From contig CAZAOA010000005.1 in NCBI GenBank assembly GCA_964486765.1, positions 1 to 47,741 of the forward strand: a stretch of DNA of 47,741 nucleotides, written 5' to 3'. This DNA is from CAZAOA01 sp964486765 (lineage in GTDB: Bacteria > Patescibacteriota > UBA1384 > XYA2-FULL-43-10). Under the pieces are notes generated by a model, which had not been told where the DNA came from, searched no databases, and was given only the letters and a program-made list of their open reading frames with translations. The position numbers and the translations under genes are program-made. Of the stretch, positions 6,140 through 14,087 are shown piece after piece; the stretch's first letter is position 1; every line of letters begins with the position of its first letter.

Positions 6140-7360
6140 TTACAACGTGAAGTTTGAATCTACTTTTATCTCGTCCCAGTGTTTTACATCTCCTCTTTCA
6201 ATATGATAGTAAGCAGCTAAACCGATCATAGCTGCATTGTCTCCACACAAATTTAGTGGTGCAATTTTCAGTTCAATGCGTTTATCAGTTTTTAAGTTTT
6301 TAAGTTCTTCGGTTAATCGATTTCTCAAAAATCGATTCGCTGCTACTCCTCCGGCTAGAAGTACTGCTTTTGGTTTGTACTCTTTTACTGCCTTTATAGT
6401 TTTTGTGACCAAAAGATCAACCGCCGCATCTTCAAATGCGGAAGCAATCTCTTCTTTATCAACTGCACTTAATTCTCCTCGTTTTTTGACCTCGGTTAAA
6501 ACAGCTGTTTTCAAACCCGAGAAGGAAAAGTCAAAGTTTCTTTCATTTATCATCGGTCTTGGGAATACTAGCTTGTTAGGTTGTAGCTTATAGCTTGTTA
6601 GGTTTTTAGACTCGGATTTTTGGAATTTGGAATTTATAATTTGTTTGTTACTTGTATCTTGGAGCTTGGAGCTTCTATTTCTAAATTGTTCAGCCAGTTT
6701 AGAAATTGCCGGTCCTCCAGGAAAACCAAGACCTAAAAGTTGTGCCACTTTATCGAACGCTTCACCAGCAGCATCATCTCGAGTTTGGCCCATAGTTTCA
6801 TATTTGCCGTGATCGAAAATCATCGTCAATGCAGTATGCCCACCTGAAACTGTCAGCGCCAAAGCAGGAAAGCTGTTAGCTTCATCATTTTTCGTACTTT
6901 TGTACTTTCGTTCAATTTGTAAATTCGTGAAGGGTTCAGCACATAGTGCTGAATAAATGTGTCCTTCTATGTGGTTTATCGGAATTATTGGCAGATCTCT
7001 TGCATATGCAATCGACTTTGCGGCATTAAATCCAACTAAAAGAGATCCAATCAACCCAGGCCCAGAAGTTACTGCAATATGGGTGATATCAGAAAAACAA
7101 ACTTTCGCATCAGTCAACGCTTCTTCTATTACAGGCACTATCGCTTCCATATGAGCACGCGATGCAACTTCGGGAACAATCCCGCCAGTTATTGTATGAA
7201 GATCTACCTGAGATGAAACAATGTTAGAAAGGACTACAGGTTGTAGGTTATAGCTTTTTAGCTTATTAGATTCAGAATGACAACCGCAAATGACAGCAGC
7301 CGATGTCTCTTCACACGATGTTTCAATTGCAAGTATAAGAATAGGTTTTTTCTTTTCCAT
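6140..7360 (-). CDS. tsaD: tRNA N6-threonylcarbamoyladenosine transferase
   Basis: TsaD transfers the threonylcarbamoyl group to A37 of ANN-decoding tRNAs. It shows the family start ILAIETSCEETSAAV, the metal-site phrase INHIEGHIYSAL (about residue 130), VSGGHTAL, the conserved DDAAGEAFDKVAQLLGLGFPGG, and the C-terminal LAGGVAANRFLRNRL and LCGDNAAMI. At 406 residues it is longer than usual (about 335-345) because of two in-frame insertions made of word-like repeats: near residue 30 (SESNKLKSYNLQP; 7237-7281) and a longer one near residues 230-262 (6569-6676). Both appear to fall in loops, so the enzyme is probably active. Confidence 0.97.
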   Translation of the reverse strand: MEKKKPILILAIETSCEETSAAVICGCHSESNKLKSYNLQPVVLSNIVSSQVDLHTITGGIVPEVASRAHMEAIVPVIEEALTDAKVCFSDITHIAVTSGPGLIGSLLVGFNAAKSIAYARDLPIIPINHIEGHIYSALCAEPFTNLQIERKYKSTKNDEANSFPALALTVSGGHTALTMIFDHGKYETMGQTRDDAAGEAFDKVAQLLGLGFPGGPAISKLAEQFRNRSSKLQDTSNKQIINSKFQKSESKNLTSYKLQPNKLVFPRPMINERNFDFSFSGLKTAVLTEVKKRGELSAVDKEEIASAFEDAAVDLLVTKTIKAVKEYKPKAVLLAGGVAANRFLRNRLTEELKNLKTDKRIELKIAPLNLCGDNAAMIGLAAYYHIERGDVKHWDEIKVDSNFTL

Positions 7361-7394
7361 AACAGAAACTACAATAGCAAACTTTCGTAAATTT

Positions 7395-7403
7395 TGCTAG
7401 AAT
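7395..7403 (+). promoter_or_regulatory. Extended -10 promoter for the FemX-like gene
   Basis: TGC directly before TAGAAT (7398-7403) forms an extended -10. Only six bases separate it from the ATG at 7410, so the message would be leaderless or nearly so. Confidence 0.5.
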
Positions 7404-7409
7404 CAGACT

Positions 7410-8345
7410 ATGAGTATTTTTCAAACTCCCGAGTGGGAGAAGTTTAAATTACAAACTGGATGGCAAAAATCTTATAGAGTCGATGACGTTTTGGTGTTGC
7501 AAAAAAACTTGCCGATGGGGAGAACAATGCTTTATTCTCCGAGGGTAAGTAAGTATCAAGTATCAAGTATCAAGTATGATGTATTTTTAGAGAAGATATG
7601 GGAGATCGCAGATACCAATAATACAATTTTCTACAGGTTAGAGATTGACGACCTCAAAGAAAAAGCTAGCGAAGCTTTAGAAGCTCTTGAAGCTGTGGGC
7701 TTTCAAAAATCCTTCGAGGAGATGCAGCCAGAACACACCTTAGTGATAGATCTTTCAAAAACAAAGGATGAGATTCTTGCAGAGATGAAACAGAAAGGTC
7801 GCTACAACATAAAGGTGGCTAAGAAACATAGTGTGAGTGTAAAAGAATCAGATTCGATCGAAAACTTTTACTCCCTTTACGAAACTACGGCCAAACGACA
7901 GAAGATCTCTTATAGAAACAAAGATTATTTTTTCAAATTGTTTGACATCTTGAAAGAGAAAGGCTATGTTAAAGTGTTTGAGGCGACACACACAGAATCT
8001 TTACACAGAACGGGCACAGAAAAAGTTCTTGCTGTGGCAGTTGTGGTGTATTATGAAAAACGAGCAACTTACCTCTTTGGCGGTTCAAGCCAAGAAGAAA
8101 AACAGACAATGGCGCCCTACCTTTTGCACTGGGAGATCATGAAAGATGCTAAAGAAAACGGCTTTTTAGAATACGACCTTTTTGGAGTAGCGCCAGAAGA
8201 TCAGCCAAAACACCGATGGGCAAATGTGACAAGTTTTAAAAAGAAGTTCGGCGGAAACTACCTTGAATTGGTCGGAAGTTTCGATCTAGTATTTAAACCA
8301 TTTGAATACAAATTATTTAAATTAGCAGAAAAGGTAAGAAGATGA
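7410..8345 (+). CDS. FemX/FemAB-family peptidyltransferase
   Basis: A 311-residue FemAB-type protein with two GNAT-like domains. Key phrases are the start FQTPEWEKFKLQTGW, the middle KGRYNIKVAKKHSVSVKES (about residues 128-146), and FGGSSQEEKQTMAPYLLHWE followed by YDLFGVAPE in the second domain. Family members add the first amino acid or bridge residues to the lipid II stem peptide from aminoacyl-tRNA on the inner membrane face. It overlaps the next gene, a MurE-like ligase, by ATGA, so both act in wall-precursor synthesis. A tandem run of the AAGTATC word (7546-7580) inserts KYQVSSIKYDV. No ribosome site; start set by the nearby promoter. Confidence 0.85.
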   Translation: MSIFQTPEWEKFKLQTGWQKSYRVDDVLVLQKNLPMGRTMLYSPRVSKYQVSSIKYDVFLEKIWEIADTNNTIFYRLEIDDLKEKASEALEALEAVGFQKSFEEMQPEHTLVIDLSKTKDEILAEMKQKGRYNIKVAKKHSVSVKESDSIENFYSLYETTAKRQKISYRNKDYFFKLFDILKEKGYVKVFEATHTESLHRTGTEKVLAVAVVVYYEKRATYLFGGSSQEEKQTMAPYLLHWEIMKDAKENGFLEYDLFGVAPEDQPKHRWANVTSFKKKFGGNYLELVGSFDLVFKPFEYKLFKLAEKVRR

Positions 8346-9664
8346 AAAAAACATTATCAAATTTATTGCCACAAAGCACTAAAAACAAATTTCATAAGAT
8401 TAGTTCTTCATTATCTGCATCAAAGTATGGAAAGCCTAGTGAAAAGATTAAGGTAATTGGTGTCACTGGGACTAAAGGCAAAACCACTGTCTGTAGTATG
8501 ATAGCAGTTATGTTAGATAGCGCTGGGATTAAAAATGCAATGGAAACAACGATAAATACCAAGATTGGTGATGAAACAACCCCCCATAAAACTAAAGACA
8601 AATGGGTTACTACTCCTCCACCTTCTCATCTACAAAAGTTCTTAAAAGATGCAGTTGATGCAAAATGCGAATACGCCGTTTTGGAAGTTACTTCACAAGG
8701 AATCGACCAGCACAGAGTTGCCAATATAAAGTTCGATACATTGGTTTACACAAACCTAAGTCAAGAACATCTCGAGTACCATAAGACGATGAAAGAGTAT
8801 TTTAATGCGAAAAAGAAAGTCTTCGTTGACAATCCAAAAGCAAAATTCATTATCAATCAAGATGATAAAGAGTGGCAGAAGATCTATGAACTCCCAGCTC
8901 TACAAAAGTTAACGTATTCAACTAAAAAAATAGTTGTAAATGGAGTTGTTGCACGTAAGATTATTCCGACAGCAGACTCTATAAGTTTTACTGCAGCGCA
9001 CCAAAAGGGACAAACTACAATAAATTTGAATATGCCAGGAGTTTTCAATGTTTCAAACGCTTTGGCGACATTTTCCGTCGGGCTTGCCTTGGGTCTCAAT
9101 ACTGAAAAGATTAAAGCTGGACTTGAAAGTATAATTGGAATAACAGGAAGGATGGAGTCCATAAAGGTCAGCCCAAAGCAAAACTTTACAGTTATAGTAG
9201 ACTACGCACATAACGCTGATTCGCTTAAAAATGTTTATGAAACCATAACAGATAGCATCAAAAAAAGTGGCGGTCGCATGATCGCAGTTCTGGGTGCGAC
9301 AGGCAAACGTGATAACACTAAAAGACCGATTATGGGGGCACTAGTTGGAGGATTTGCTGATCTAGCAATTTTTACCAATGAAGATCCATATGATGAGGAT
9401 CCAAATGCAATAATGGAGGAAGTGGCGGCTGGGATCTTTAAGGGAGCAAAAAAGAAAGGTCAGTGGAGACTGCATAGGAACTATTGGAAAGTACTTGATC
9501 GTGCTCAAGCTATTAAAAAAGCTATAAAAGAGGCCAAAAAGAACGATGTTGTGATCATAACTGGGAAAGGGGCTGAGGAGGTAATGGCGGTAGGGATCGA
9601 TGAATTCGTGCCTTTTTCAGATAGAAAGATTGTTCGAAGTGAGCTTGAAAAAAGATTCAAATAG
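8342..9664 (+). CDS. murE: MurE-like UDP-MurNAc-tripeptide ligase
   Basis: A 440-residue Mur ligase that adds the third stem-peptide residue during peptidoglycan precursor synthesis. ATP-binding loop GVTGTKGKTT is at residues 40-49. Further family phrases are EVTSQGIDQHRV, TNLSQEHLEYHKTMKEYFNAK with the carbamylated-Lys region, VDYAHNADSLKNVYE, and GATGKRDNTKRPIMG. At the specificity site the diaminopimelate-type DNPR is replaced by EDPY (TNEDPYDEDP), so the added residue is probably not meso-diaminopimelate. The N-terminal UDP-binding domain is shorter than in E. coli MurE (495 residues). It overlaps the FemX-like gene by 4 nt. Confidence 0.88.
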   Translation: MKKTLSNLLPQSTKNKFHKISSSLSASKYGKPSEKIKVIGVTGTKGKTTVCSMIAVMLDSAGIKNAMETTINTKIGDETTPHKTKDKWVTTPPPSHLQKFLKDAVDAKCEYAVLEVTSQGIDQHRVANIKFDTLVYTNLSQEHLEYHKTMKEYFNAKKKVFVDNPKAKFIINQDDKEWQKIYELPALQKLTYSTKKIVVNGVVARKIIPTADSISFTAAHQKGQTTINLNMPGVFNVSNALATFSVGLALGLNTEKIKAGLESIIGITGRMESIKVSPKQNFTVIVDYAHNADSLKNVYETITDSIKKSGGRMIAVLGATGKRDNTKRPIMGALVGGFADLAIFTNEDPYDEDPNAIMEEVAAGIFKGAKKKGQWRLHRNYWKVLDRAQAIKKAIKEAKKNDVVIITGKGAEEVMAVGIDEFVPFSDRKIVRSELEKRFK

Positions 9665-9704
9665 ATAAATTACGATTTACTAGAACTACAATCGAAATAA
9701 TGCG

Positions 9705-9743
9705 AAAAATACGCTTGACAAATGAGCGTATTTTTGCTACGCT
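9705..9743 (+). promoter_or_regulatory. Combined terminator hairpin and promoter
   Basis: Perfect 11-nt arms (AAAAATACGCT at 9705-9715 and AGCGTATTTTT at 9725-9735) could terminate murE. The same stretch holds TTGACA (9715-9720), a 17-nt spacer and TACGCT (9738-9743), a promoter for the lipoprotein gene. The hairpin overlaps the -35, so it could also be an operator. A small GAGCC/GGCTC hairpin follows at 9769-9782 in the leader. Confidence 0.55.
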
Positions 9744-9800
9744 ATAGGCGTGTAAAGATGAAAATCCAGAGCCTAGAGGCTCGGCAAAAAGGTGAGAAAC

Positions 9801-10376
9801 ATGAAGCGCATCGCGCTGATTGTAGTTGCAATCGTTTTTGCAGCCCTCACAGGCTGCAAGGATACGGCTTCAGTAGGATCAGATCGTTACGCAATGGCCT
9901 CTGAAGACATCCCACTGGCATTGCCAGGAGAAGTCGCAGAGGGGGCTGTGTCGACAGACATAGCACCCGAGATTCCGGTGGTCGAGAACCTGCCGGGATC
10001 GAACGATAGCCGAACTTGGCCCCCGACCGAGAAGGAGTTCCCGGGCCTGATACAGGGAGCAATAACCCCATCCCCCGACAGTGCTATCGAAGTCCATGAA
10101 GTGCATGGCAGACTTGTCAGGCACTGTGGATTGCTCTATCTGCAGTACTTCATCAAGATCAAGAACACTAGCAATACGATCGTCAAAGATCTAGAGTACC
10201 GGCTAATCATCAACGAGCAGGAATCTAGAAGTGACAGCATGGTAATAAGTCACAAGGAAGTGTACATAGGACACTTCGGAAGCCTCAAATGCATGGCCAT
10301 GACGCCAGAACCAATCAAGCCCATGGAGCGATTACATTCGCTCCGGGCTGAAATCGTCGGCTTCCGTGGCCCTTAG
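9801..10376 (+). CDS. Lipoprotein of unknown function, G+C-rich
   Basis: Residues 1-20 form a lipoprotein signal: KR, a hydrophobic helix IALIVVAIVFAAL, and lipobox LTGC, so the mature protein would be lipidated at Cys and anchored to the membrane surface. The mature part has a Pro-rich linker and a C-terminal beta-rich domain (about residues 95-191) with YLQYFIKIKNTSNTIVKDLEY, the look of an immunoglobulin-like fold such as FxLYD/DUF domains. I chose ATG 9801, preceded by AAGG, over the in-frame GTG at 9792. Base and codon use (GCC, CTG, ATC, CCG) is clearly G+C-richer than murE or xerD, suggesting transfer. Own promoter and terminator. Function not known. Confidence 0.8.
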   Translation: MKRIALIVVAIVFAALTGCKDTASVGSDRYAMASEDIPLALPGEVAEGAVSTDIAPEIPVVENLPGSNDSRTWPPTEKEFPGLIQGAITPSPDSAIEVHEVHGRLVRHCGLLYLQYFIKIKNTSNTIVKDLEYRLIINEQESRSDSMVISHKEVYIGHFGSLKCMAMTPEPIKPMERLHSLRAEIVGFRGP

Positions 10377-10396
10377 CCAGCCCTCGATGTTCCCTG

Positions 10397-10424
10397 ACCC
10401 CGTCTCCATTGGAGGCGGGGTTTT
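10397..10424 (+). terminator. Rho-independent terminator of the lipoprotein gene
   Basis: ACCCCGTCTCC, a 3-nt loop and GGAGGCGGGG form a stem with one U-G pair on the + strand, followed by TTTT. Confidence 0.85.
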
Positions 10425-10446
10425 CACATTTATACCACAAAACTCC

Positions 10447-10475
10447 TTGACAAAGTGCTCTATATTTGATACAAT
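10447..10475 (+). promoter_or_regulatory. Consensus sigma70 promoter
   Basis: TTGACA (10447-10452), a 17-nt spacer and TACAAT (10470-10475). The first ATG downstream is at 10482, six bases after the -10. Confidence 0.8.
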
Positions 10476-10481
10476 GGTCTA

Positions 10482-10715
10482 ATGCATATTTTTCTGCTGA
10501 CTTGTGGTTATTTAAGAGATGCATTAAAAACCATGAAACTACAAATACAAAAACCAATAGAAAAAAACATAGAGATTCCGATCGAATCTGCTACTTCGAA
10601 TGAGTCGAAGATTGAACAGATAAAGTCGGAACTAGTTAACTGTCAGGCTTCGCCAGAGATGTGCAAAGCTGAAGTTATAGATATGTGGGACGAGATCGAC
10701 GAACAATCGGCATAA
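10482..10715 (+). CDS. Small acidic hypothetical protein
   Basis: From ATG 10482 the frame gives 77 residues. An internal ATG at 10533 gives 60 residues beginning MKLQIQKPIEKNIEIPIESA. The C-terminal half is acidic and helical and contains CQASPEMCKAEVIDMWDEID, with two Cys seven residues apart. The promoter at 10447-10475 places the transcript start at about 10482, so the long form would be leaderless; there is no good ribosome site for either start. It lies alone between the lipoprotein gene and the convergent xerD-like gene. No family recognised. Confidence 0.5.
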   Translation: MHIFLLTCGYLRDALKTMKLQIQKPIEKNIEIPIESATSNESKIEQIKSELVNCQASPEMCKAEVIDMWDEIDEQSA

Positions 10716-10736
10716 CTCTGTTTGCCATATTTGATC

Positions 10737-11768
10737 CTAGTTAGGCTCTTTTTTTATTTCCTCAAGAGTATCGCGGTTCCCGCCGTGAAACTTCTTATGA
10801 ACTTCTCGTAAACCTTTGTTAGTGACATGAGTGTAAATTTGGGTAGTTGAGATGTTTGAGTGACCAAGTAGCGACTGAACTGAACGCAGATCAGCTCCGG
10901 CTCCCAAAAGATCAGTTGCGAAAGTATGCCTTAAAGTGTGAGGAGTAACCTGTTTCGAAATCCCCGCTTCTTTAGCGTACTTCTTGACCATTCTCTCGAC
11001 ACCCCTCGGGTTTATCCTGTTATTTCTATTTGACAAAAATAGAGGTTCATTTTCCAATTTCTTGAAATTCTTATCCTGCTTAACTTGTGTTGACACAATA
11101 TTTGGTTCGGTGTTATCTTTGTCCAGCTTGTATTTCAATCTTAAATAATTGCTAATCGCACTTTGAGCTCGCTCTGAGACAAATACCACTCTTAGCTTCT
11201 TGCCTTTCCCCAGCACTGCTATCTCTCCACTTTCGAAATTAATGTCTGAGACATTTAACTTAACTAACTCCGAAACCCGAAGTCCAGTCGAAAACAAAAG
11301 TTCCAAGATTGCTTTGTTTTTTGCGCCCTCTACATCGTTTGCATTGGGAATAGACAACAACTTCTCATATTCTTCAATATTTAAAAAACTTACTTCTCGA
11401 TCCCCTGTTTTTGCAAGTGTGATCTTTTCGGGAGAGAGTGTTTTAATGCCACGAAATGAAAGGTAACGCAAAAAGGCTCTAAGTGCTAGAACGTGATGGT
11501 TTTGAGTCGACCCCTTCAGCTCTCTTCCGTCTCTAGACCTTAATCGGTTCACATACAGTCGGTACTTTCGAATAACCTCTTGGTCAATATCTTTAGGTTT
11601 CAATATGATAGCTTCGTCAGCTTGAGCTTTCTCATTTTTAAGCCATGCAAAAAAACGGTTAAGATACCTGTCATAGTTTGAGACAGTTAAAATAGATTGT
11701 CCTTTCTCAATCTCACAGTATTCTAGAAACTCTCTTTTAAATTTTTTTAAGTCTTTTGGTGCAGTCAT
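10737..11768 (-). CDS. xerD: XerC/XerD-type tyrosine recombinase
   Basis: A 343-residue site-specific recombinase. The N-terminal SAM-like core-binding domain (about residues 5-105) is followed by the catalytic domain with Arg164 (TGLRVSELVK), Lys in LGKGKKL (about 188), His277 and Arg280 (PHTLRHTFATDLL), His303 (GHSNISTTQ) and the nucleophile Tyr312 (QIYTHV). The protein resolves chromosome dimers in most bacteria; in reduced genomes with one copy it usually acts alone. An insertion of about 25 residues (210-235) lies between the Lys hairpin and the HxxR box. No integrase neighbours, so a housekeeping role is more likely than a mobile one. Symbol is by family; XerC is equally possible. Confidence 0.9.
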   Translation of the reverse strand: MTAPKDLKKFKREFLEYCEIEKGQSILTVSNYDRYLNRFFAWLKNEKAQADEAIILKPKDIDQEVIRKYRLYVNRLRSRDGRELKGSTQNHHVLALRAFLRYLSFRGIKTLSPEKITLAKTGDREVSFLNIEEYEKLLSIPNANDVEGAKNKAILELLFSTGLRVSELVKLNVSDINFESGEIAVLGKGKKLRVVFVSERAQSAISNYLRLKYKLDKDNTEPNIVSTQVKQDKNFKKLENEPLFLSNRNNRINPRGVERMVKKYAKEAGISKQVTPHTLRHTFATDLLGAGADLRSVQSLLGHSNISTTQIYTHVTNKGLREVHKKFHGGNRDTLEEIKKEPN

Positions 11769-11803
11769 ATTTATATATTTTTGTAGCTATATCGTACCAG
11801 ATA

Positions 11804-11812
11804 TGCTAAAAT
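11804..11812 (+). promoter_or_regulatory. Extended -10 promoter for the PAP2 gene
   Basis: TGC followed by TAAAAT (11807-11812) precedes ATG 11821 by eight bases, predicting a leaderless message. Confidence 0.45.
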
Positions 11813-11820
11813 TTATCTGC

Positions 11821-12372
11821 ATGAATCAATTCTTAGATAAAATTCGTACACTGGATTTTGAGACCTACACAAAGATGTACAAATATGGACAGGACAATCC
11901 TGACATCGGCTATGCATTTTTCTTATCCGCTAAATTCGGCATAATTATACCGTTTTCGGCTTTCATCTATCTTATCTATACAAAAAAGATAAATGCTTTG
12001 ATTTGCTCTTTTTTTGCGATGGGGCTAGCAGGACTGATCGATGTTGTGGTCTTTGTTTTTTGGAAACGTCCACGACCATACATTTCCCATGCTAGCGTAG
12101 TTGACCTAGATGCTGCAAATTTTCGAGTTGATGTGGCTTCTTTCCCCTCCTCTCACACATACATCGCATTTGCAGTTGCTACTTCAGTTTTTCTATATGG
12201 TCACAAAAAACTTGGCTCATTTTTATTTGTGATTTCAATATTAATTGCAGTTAGCAGAATCGCTACTGGTTTGCACTATCCATCCGACGTAATTGGCGGA
12301 GCACTTTTGGGGATTGCAGCCGGAATCGTAGCCTACATAATTGTTCACAAAGCGGAAAAGTTATGGGAGTAA
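11821..12372 (+). CDS. PAP2-superfamily membrane phosphatase
   Basis: A 183-residue integral membrane phosphatase. The three PAP2 motifs are visible: KRPRPYISH (K-x6-RP type), FPSSHTYIAFA (a PSSH variant of PSGH) and SRIATGLHYPSDVIGG (SR-x5-H-x3-D). Family members dephosphorylate lipid phosphates such as undecaprenyl pyrophosphate or phosphatidylglycerophosphate at the outer face of the membrane. With uppP 170 bp downstream, carrier-lipid recycling is a plausible role. I use ATG 11821 because the promoter's -10 overlaps the upstream in-frame ATG at 11803. Confidence 0.9.
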   Translation: MNQFLDKIRTLDFETYTKMYKYGQDNPDIGYAFFLSAKFGIIIPFSAFIYLIYTKKINALICSFFAMGLAGLIDVVVFVFWKRPRPYISHASVVDLDAANFRVDVASFPSSHTYIAFAVATSVFLYGHKKLGSFLFVISILIAVSRIATGLHYPSDVIGGALLGIAAGIVAYIIVHKAEKLWE

Positions 12373-12386
12373 GACACTACCAAAAT

Positions 12387-12496
12387 GAAACCACGCGGTT
12401 AAACACGGATCATAATTAAGATTAAGTAAACGAAACCACACCTGCCCGAAATGCTACGCATAACGTGGCGGGCGGGCGGTCAAACACGGGTCGTAT
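12387..12496 (+). repeat. Two direct copies of a short element, the second interrupted by a G+C-rich palindromic segment
   Basis: Copy 1 (12387-12416) reads GAAACCAC directly followed by GCGGTTAAACACGGATC. Copy 2 starts at 12432 with GAAACCAC, then holds an extra 36-nt segment beginning ACCTGCCCG and ending GGCGGGCGG, then GCGGTCAAACACGGGTC. The extra segment has imperfect inverted ends (CCTGCCCG and CGGGCGGG). The rest of the 172-nt gap between the PAP2 gene and uppP is non-coding. Confidence 0.6.
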
Positions 12497-12544
12497 TTCA
12501 ATATTTGTATTTTTGTTAGATTTGTATTTTTGTGAAGGGAAACT

Positions 12545-13339
12545 ATGGAGTATATTCAATCAATCATCTTTGCGGTTGTTCAGGGGATCACAGAGTTTCT
12601 GCCGATCTCCTCTTCAGGACACCTTGTTTTAACCCCCTATATCTTCGGGTGGGAATACAAGGGGCTTGGTTTTGATGTGGCACTTCACTTTGGAACTCTG
12701 ATTGCAATCATTGTCTTTTTCTGGCATGATATTGTTTCAATAATTTCGAATGCTTTCGGAAAAAAGCTACCAACTACCAACTACCAACTACCAACTAATA
12801 TTTTGTGGCAGATTCTCCTAGCAACCGTCCCCGCCGGGATCGTTGGTTTTTTTATCTCTGACTTGGTTGAACAATACTTACATACCCCAGTTCTAATAGC
12901 AATTAATTTGGCAGTATTCGGTATTCTTCTTTGGATATCTGACTCTCATCTTGCTAACTACAAGCTGCAAGCTACTAGCTACAAGAAAACTTTTTTGATC
13001 GGCCTCTTCCAAGCCATCGCCCTGATGCCAGGAGTTTCTAGATCTGGAATCACGATTACAGCTGGAAGATTTTTGGGACTAAATCGCGAAAACGCAACAC
13101 GATTTTCATTCCTTTTGGGAATTCCCGCTATGATCGGTGCTACACTACTTGAAGCAACAAAAATGAATACAAGTCAGATTGACCTCCCTTTTTTGTTAGC
13201 AATAGTTTTTTCGGCTGTAGTCGGTTTTTTTGCAATCAAATATCTGATAGAATATTTAAAGAGGGGCACCTTAGCAGTTTTTGCCGTGTACAGGATAATC
13301 CTTGCTCTGGTTGTTTTGGTCGTATTTTACCTAAGCTGA
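12545..13339 (+). CDS. uppP: Undecaprenyl-diphosphatase
   Basis: UppP/BacA removes a phosphate from undecaprenyl pyrophosphate so the wall-precursor carrier can be reused. The two signature regions are present: QGITEFLPISSSGH (residues 13-26) and the PGVSRSGITITAGR phosphate-binding loop (about 161-174). It is 264 residues with about eight membrane helices. Two word-like repeats are inserted in frame in loops: LPTTNYQLPTN (12765-12800) and ANYKLQATSYKK (12947-12990). A GGGA ribosome site precedes ATG 12545. The next gene starts 4 nt after its stop. Confidence 0.96.
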   Translation: MEYIQSIIFAVVQGITEFLPISSSGHLVLTPYIFGWEYKGLGFDVALHFGTLIAIIVFFWHDIVSIISNAFGKKLPTTNYQLPTNILWQILLATVPAGIVGFFISDLVEQYLHTPVLIAINLAVFGILLWISDSHLANYKLQATSYKKTFLIGLFQAIALMPGVSRSGITITAGRFLGLNRENATRFSFLLGIPAMIGATLLEATKMNTSQIDLPFLLAIVFSAVVGFFAIKYLIEYLKRGTLAVFAVYRIILALVVLVVFYLS

Positions 13340-13342
13340 TGA

Positions 13343-13981
13343 ATGCAAAACAAAATCTATAGCCCCAAAAGACATCGAAATAAGTTACCTTTCCCCAGTT
13401 TCAACTTGGCTATGTTTGTGTTAGTCATACTTATTCTTCTGGTTATAATAACTGCACTCAAGCCGCCCATTGCTATAAGTTTTACAAAATCTGGAGATAA
13501 GAAACTTCGAGATGAAAAGTTCGTTGAAGCCACAGTTGAATATAAAAAAGCAGACTTTCTAATTGATTCAGTTGAGATTGATGCAAAACTTAAAAAAGTT
13601 AATGAAGCACAAAAAGACATCTTAGTAATTGAAGATCTGATCAGGGAGAAAAACGATATAGAGCGGCTCGATCTCTTGAATCAGGCAAAGTCAGTCCCAA
13701 TAAACGAATACGAATCTGTTTTGATCGTAAAGAAAATGCTAGAAGCTGATGAGCCGATGTTCGCACTGATTGTAGCCAACACTGCCTTAGAGATGAACAG
13801 AAATTACAAAGATGCATGGCTCTACCATGCAATCGCGCATCTTGAAACCACACAAAAAGTTAAACTTACTTCAGAAAACAGAAACTTTCATAATACAAAA
13901 GCCAAAGAGGCATTTGAAAAAGCCAAGCTTCTCGACCCAAACGACGAATTGATTGACAAATACTTGAACCAATTAAGATAA
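13343..13981 (+). CDS. Membrane-anchored TPR-like protein
   Basis: A 212-residue protein with a basic N terminus, one membrane helix (about residues 24-42, MFVLVILILLVIITAL) and an outer or inner helical domain. Residues 47-75 (SGDKKLRDEKFVEATVEYKKA) and 130-205 (ANTALEMNRNYKDAWLYHA ... AKEAFEKAKLLDPND) match tetratricopeptide repeats. Such proteins usually act as assembly scaffolds. It is co-transcribed with uppP (3-nt gap), and a promoter for the secretion operon lies inside its 3' end. No specific partner can be named. Confidence 0.75.
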   Translation: MQNKIYSPKRHRNKLPFPSFNLAMFVLVILILLVIITALKPPIAISFTKSGDKKLRDEKFVEATVEYKKADFLIDSVEIDAKLKKVNEAQKDILVIEDLIREKNDIERLDLLNQAKSVPINEYESVLIVKKMLEADEPMFALIVANTALEMNRNYKDAWLYHAIAHLETTQKVKLTSENRNFHNTKAKEAFEKAKLLDPNDELIDKYLNQLR

Positions 13982-13982
13982 T
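13953..13982 (+). promoter_or_regulatory. Promoter for the secretion-like operon
   Basis: TTGACA (13953-13958), an 18-nt spacer and GATAAT (13977-13982), overlapping the end of the TPR gene. It would give a leader of roughly 100 nt before ATG 14088. Confidence 0.5.
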
Positions 13983-14044
13983 TTAGAACTGGAATAGCCC
14001 ATCCTACGCATACAGACTGCAAAGAACAGTAAAGCTACGGAGGG

Positions 14045-14079
14045 CGCGACGAACTATTTATATATATTAATGTGTCGCG
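14045..14079 (+). promoter_or_regulatory. Leader hairpin abutting the ribosome site
   Basis: CGCGAC (14045-14050) and GTCGCG (14074-14079) can pair around a 23-nt A+T-rich loop. The 3' arm touches the GGAGGGGAG ribosome site (14079-14087) of the first operon gene, so folding could limit its translation. Confidence 0.35.
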
Positions 14080-14087
14080 GAGGGGAG

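Noticed and set aside
10737..11768. Integrase of a mobile element
   Set aside because: No attachment-site repeats, excisionase or phage genes adjoin it; sequence fits a housekeeping Xer protein.
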